Origin: JANXLS01 sp038227045
Lineage (GTDB): Bacteria > Planctomycetota > SZUA-567 > H5-PLA8
Assembly (NCBI GenBank): GCA_038227045.1
Contig: JBBRQD010000177.1
Coordinates: 1 to 8,656 of the forward strand
Direction: 5' to 3'
Length of the DNA: 8,656 nt
Shown: positions 6,091-8,656 of the stretch, piece after piece
Position numbering within the stretch: position 1 is the first letter of the stretch
Layout of the letters: each line of letters opens with the position of its first letter
Notes under the pieces: generated by a model
The model's input: the letters and a program-made list of their open reading frames with translations, nothing else
Databases searched by the model: none
Told to the model about the DNA's origin: nothing
Translations under genes and position numbers: made by a program

Positions 6091-6269
6091 GCTTCCTGTA
6101 TACCGCCGTCGCCCCCGATGGCACCTACAAAACCCCCGATCGCGCAGCATTCAAAACGCTACTGGAAAGCCTCTCCAGGCACTTCCCCGACACTGACATT
6201 GTCGTGCGCTGCGACGAATTAAACATCGACACGACCACCGTCCGCGAAAGCGAGGCCCGGCATGCTTAA
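6087..6269 (+). CDS. Small unknown protein between the winged-helix gene and the primase gene
   Basis: A 60-residue acidic protein of unknown function (MSFLYTAVAPDGTYKTP at the start, NIDTTTVRESEARHA at the end). It starts with GTG inside a GTGA overlap with the stop of the winged-helix gene, and its own end overlaps the primase start by 8 bases. This is the packing expected of translationally coupled genes. There is no strong ribosome binding site; GGCGG at 6077-6081 is the nearest purine-rich stretch. The middle (AAFKTLLESLSRHFPDTDIVV) looks like a helix followed by a strand. No signal peptide or membrane segment is seen. Support comes from the overlaps and from the change to GC-rich codons that it shares with the primase gene. 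Confidence 0.65.
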   Translation: MSFLYTAVAPDGTYKTPDRAAFKTLLESLSRHFPDTDIVVRCDELNIDTTTVRESEARHA

Positions 6270-8556
6270 TGCTGATGAGGCGCTGGCGCTGTTTGGAATG
6301 AAAGAGAATCCGACTGGCATCGGGTGCCATCCTATCCAGATGCCGCCTCTACCGATATCCGCCGTGCGCGCCGTCATTCGCACACCGATCAGACGCGACA
6401 TCGCGGCGGAAATCAAGGCCAAGGTGCGAATCGAAGATACTGTACGGGCCGACGGCCACGAATTGAAACCGCAGGGAAAAAGTCTTGTTGGCCTTTGCCC
6501 GTTTCATGCTGAGAACACGCCTTCTTTCAACGTCAACGTGGAGGGCCAATACTTTAAATGTTTTGGCTGCGGCGCTGGGGGCGACGTACTCGAATACGTC
6601 CGGCTGAAGCTGGGCAAGTCTGCGGACGGACCCGGATTTGTCGATGTGTTGCGCGAAGGATGTCTGCGGGCGCGGATTGCATATCCCGGCGATTCATCGG
6701 CACCCAGAACGGCACCGTCCAAGCTCGCAGCGAAGGTGACGACGCCGAAAAAGATCTACATCGCGCTCGACAACGTTCGCAAATCGTGTTTATGGCAGGC
6801 TGAACAAAACGGCGAAACCCTCGTTGAGTTCAATGAATATGAGCATCCGGATTCTGGTACCGTCGAGCTGGTCACTGTTCGATTCGAAAAGATTGACGAG
6901 TCCGGCAGAGTCAAAAAACGATTCATGCAAATACGATCGTGCGAGGGCGGATTTTGTTTCGGCGGACTCGAACGGAATCCGCTTTTCAATCGCGCCGATG
7001 TGCGCGACGTAGGCACGATAGTTGTGGTCGAGGGTGAAAAATGCGCGCGTGCGCTGATGGCGCTGGGCATTGTCGCGACGACTTCTCCCGGTGGGGCAAG
7101 CGCTGTCCAAAAAGCCGATTGGGGGCCGCTGGTTGGGAAAGATGTCGTCATCTGGCCGGACGCCGACCAACCGGGCACCGGTTACGCCCGTGATGTTATC
7201 TCCGCGTTGAACCGCTTGAACCCGGCACCGAGCGTCTTCTTGGTTGACGTTTCGTCGATGGGACTTCCCGCAGGTGGCGACGTTGTTGACTTCCTTGCGC
7301 ATATCGACGGCGACTCCGAAGCGAAATCCGCGGCGGTCATGGATGTAATATGCGGCGCGCGACCGTCTGAGTGTGTTTCCGATCCCGAACCTACTGCACC
7401 CGGCGACGAGCGCGAGACGATGAGCGCCGAAGACATGTCGAGGGTTCAAGCCCACGCCGCCACGCCCGCCGGGAACGAAGTCGAATCGAATGACGGAACG
7501 ACGGAAATGAATTGGCCCTCACCACTTGGCTTCGATGCCTATCATGGGCTCGCGGGAGTAATCGTACGGACGATTGAACCCCATTCCGAAGCGGACCCTG
7601 CCGCGTTGCTCATTCAGTTCTTAGCGGCATTCGGAAACTACATTGGTCGGGGTTGCCACTGGAAAGCTGAGGGTGATCAGCATCACGCCAACCTTTTTAC
7701 GGTATTGGTTGGGCGATCTGGCAAAGGCCGCAAAGGAACATCCTGGGGGCAGATCCGGCGCTTGTTTGATCACATTGGTGATTGGGCGAAGGAACGAATT
7801 AAAAGCGGATTATCATCCGGTGAAGGGATGATTTGGGCTGTCCGCGATCCGGTGATTAAGACCGATACCGAAACCGGCGAGCCAGAGATCGAAGACGCCG
7901 GCGTCACAGACAAACGGCTGATGCTGAATGAACCTGAATTCGCGCAGGTACTCAAGCAAACCGAACGCACTGGCAACACGCTCTCTCCTTTGATCCGTCA
8001 GGCATGGGACCGTGGTGATCTCGAGTCGCTCACAAAAAACTCTCCAGCCAAAGCCACAGGTGCGCACATCAGCATCGTAGGGCACGTTACAAAAAACGAA
8101 TTGTTGCGATATCTCACCAGCACCGAGAGCGGCAATGGCTTTGCGAACCGTTTCTTGTGGGTTTGCGTTTCGAGATCGAAAGAATTGCCGGATGGCGGGA
8201 ATTTAAGCGATGCCGAATTAGCGGTTCTGCGCGGGTTGCTTCAACCCGTGCTCGATGCTGCGCGAGACAGGCCGCGCCTCTTAATGCGCGACGCTGATGC
8301 CAAGGTACTTTGGCGAAGTGTTTATGGAAAACTAACCGCCGAACGTGAAGGTCTGGCAGCGGCGGTGTGTGGTCGCGCTGAGGCGCAGACGATGCGTCTA
8401 GCAATGCTCTACGCGTTGCTGGATGGTTCTGACGAAATCCGTGTCGAACATTTGAAAGCCGGCCTGGCGGTTTGGAGATACTGCGAAGAGTCTGCCCTAT
8501 GCATTTTCGGTTCATCGTGTCCAGCGACAATCATTCCTCCGGCCGACGACAATTAG
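6262..8556 (+). CDS. Mobile-element primase: CHC2 zinc finger, TOPRIM and DUF3987 ATPase-like domains
   Basis: A 764-residue cytoplasmic protein expected to make primers and act as a helicase or loader for a mobile element. Residues 1-44 are a non-conserved extension. Residues 45-140 are a DnaG-type zinc-binding domain with the CHC2 ligands Cys79, His82, Cys100 and Cys103 (CPFH ... CFGC). The TOPRIM domain spans about 250-350, with Glu257 in VVVEGEK, SPGGASA, and Asp300/Asp302 in WPDADQPG. A low-complexity linker covers about 365-415. From 418 on it matches DUF3987: HSEADPAALLIQFLAAFGN, a P-loop-like GRSGKGRKGTS at 484-494, SSGEGMIW, LNEPEF at 555-560 (Walker B-like), and GNGFANRFLW with Arg630 as a possible arginine finger. 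The ribosome binding site GAGG (6252-6255) is 6 bases upstream. The last 15 residues after CIFG do not look like the usual family tail, so the C-terminus may be truncated. Confidence 0.9.
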   Translation: MLNADEALALFGMKENPTGIGCHPIQMPPLPISAVRAVIRTPIRRDIAAEIKAKVRIEDTVRADGHELKPQGKSLVGLCPFHAENTPSFNVNVEGQYFKCFGCGAGGDVLEYVRLKLGKSADGPGFVDVLREGCLRARIAYPGDSSAPRTAPSKLAAKVTTPKKIYIALDNVRKSCLWQAEQNGETLVEFNEYEHPDSGTVELVTVRFEKIDESGRVKKRFMQIRSCEGGFCFGGLERNPLFNRADVRDVGTIVVVEGEKCARALMALGIVATTSPGGASAVQKADWGPLVGKDVVIWPDADQPGTGYARDVISALNRLNPAPSVFLVDVSSMGLPAGGDVVDFLAHIDGDSEAKSAAVMDVICGARPSECVSDPEPTAPGDERETMSAEDMSRVQAHAATPAGNEVESNDGTTEMNWPSPLGFDAYHGLAGVIVRTIEPHSEADPAALLIQFLAAFGNYIGRGCHWKAEGDQHHANLFTVLVGRSGKGRKGTSWGQIRRLFDHIGDWAKERIKSGLSSGEGMIWAVRDPVIKTDTETGEPEIEDAGVTDKRLMLNEPEFAQVLKQTERTGNTLSPLIRQAWDRGDLESLTKNSPAKATGAHISIVGHVTKNELLRYLTSTESGNGFANRFLWVCVSRSKELPDGGNLSDAELAVLRGLLQPVLDAARDRPRLLMRDADAKVLWRSVYGKLTAEREGLAAAVCGRAEAQTMRLAMLYALLDGSDEIRVEHLKAGLAVWRYCEESALCIFGSSCPATIIPPADDN

Positions 8557-8574
8557 ATTTCCCGGTTCGCCTGG

Positions 8575-8588
8575 GCAACGATCGTTGC
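8575..8588. repeat. Perfect 14-bp palindrome after the primase gene
   Basis: GCAACGATCGTTGC equals its own reverse complement. It lies 18 bases after the primase stop in the last 100 bases of the window, where no gene is evident. There is no loop or T-run, so it is not a classic terminator. A dimeric protein site is the natural reading. The next gene, if any, is beyond the window edge. Confidence 0.5.
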
Positions 8589-8656
8589 GCTGAAGCAGGC
8601 TTTCTTTACGATCCAACTTGACCAGCGAAACGGAAGCGAGCTCTGCTGAGGAGCAA

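Noticed and set aside
6790..7455. A 221-codon minus-strand open frame opposite the primase
   Set aside because: It lies wholly within the zinc-finger/TOPRIM primase gene, has no recognisable domain, and is the usual by-product of GC-rich codon use.
1..8656. CRISPR array, tRNA, rRNA or toxin-antitoxin pair
   Set aside because: No regularly spaced repeats of CRISPR length, no tRNA-like cloverleaf and no rRNA segments were seen. The 73- and 60-residue pair fits replication control better than a toxin and antitoxin, because the first is an excisionase-like DNA-binding protein and the second shows no toxin motif.

Overview
The window looks like a chromosomal segment of a GC-rich, free-living bacterium with a piece of a mobile element in its right half. 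A large secreted glycosidase with a discoidin domain, an extracellular IPT/TIG-repeat protein with a calcium-repeat tail, and a palindrome of the kind associated with RAYT transposases would suit a Planctomycetota, Verrucomicrobiota or Acidobacteriota genome. No rRNA, tRNA or marker gene is present, so the phylum is only a guess.

Left half (1-4297): the C-terminal end of a plus-strand gene (stop at 98-100) faces the 3' end of a minus-strand gene for an exported protein with four IPT/TIG domains, one Ig-like domain and a thrombospondin-3-type tail (122-1681). A 453-base divergent intergenic region follows. It carries an 8-bp inverted repeat just above the TIG gene and an interrupted palindrome of about 70 bases built on GGGACAG and GAATGGCACAT. 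Next is a secreted 720-residue protein (2135-4297) that reads as a clan GH-A-like glycoside hydrolase with a discoidin (F5/8 type C) domain apparently inserted near the start of the barrel. The divergent pair fits a carbohydrate-binding and degradation locus.

Right half (4298-8656): a repeat-rich noncoding stretch (4298-4623) leads into a clearly more AT-rich gene for an unrecognised 393-residue protein with a possible C-terminal DNA-binding domain (4624-5805). A 10-bp-phased array of AAAGGTCAC units lies over its stop codon. Then comes a tightly packed, overlapping trio: a 73-residue excisionase/MerR-like winged-helix protein (5869-6090), a 60-residue unknown (6087-6269), and a 764-residue protein that joins a DnaG-type CHC2 zinc finger, a TOPRIM domain and a DUF3987 ATPase-like domain (6262-8556). 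This is the replication module of a plasmid, phage satellite or integrative element. A perfect 14-bp palindrome lies 18 bases after the last stop codon. No integrase, transposase, relaxase or capsid gene is visible, so the element extends beyond the window or is a remnant.

Working model (inference): the AT-rich protein and the small winged-helix protein are DNA-binding factors acting on the repeats at 4464-4592 and 5784-5823, and the primase-ATPase carries out priming and unwinding. The repeats would then be candidate origin iterons or operators. This is the part of the window most likely to hold something undescribed.
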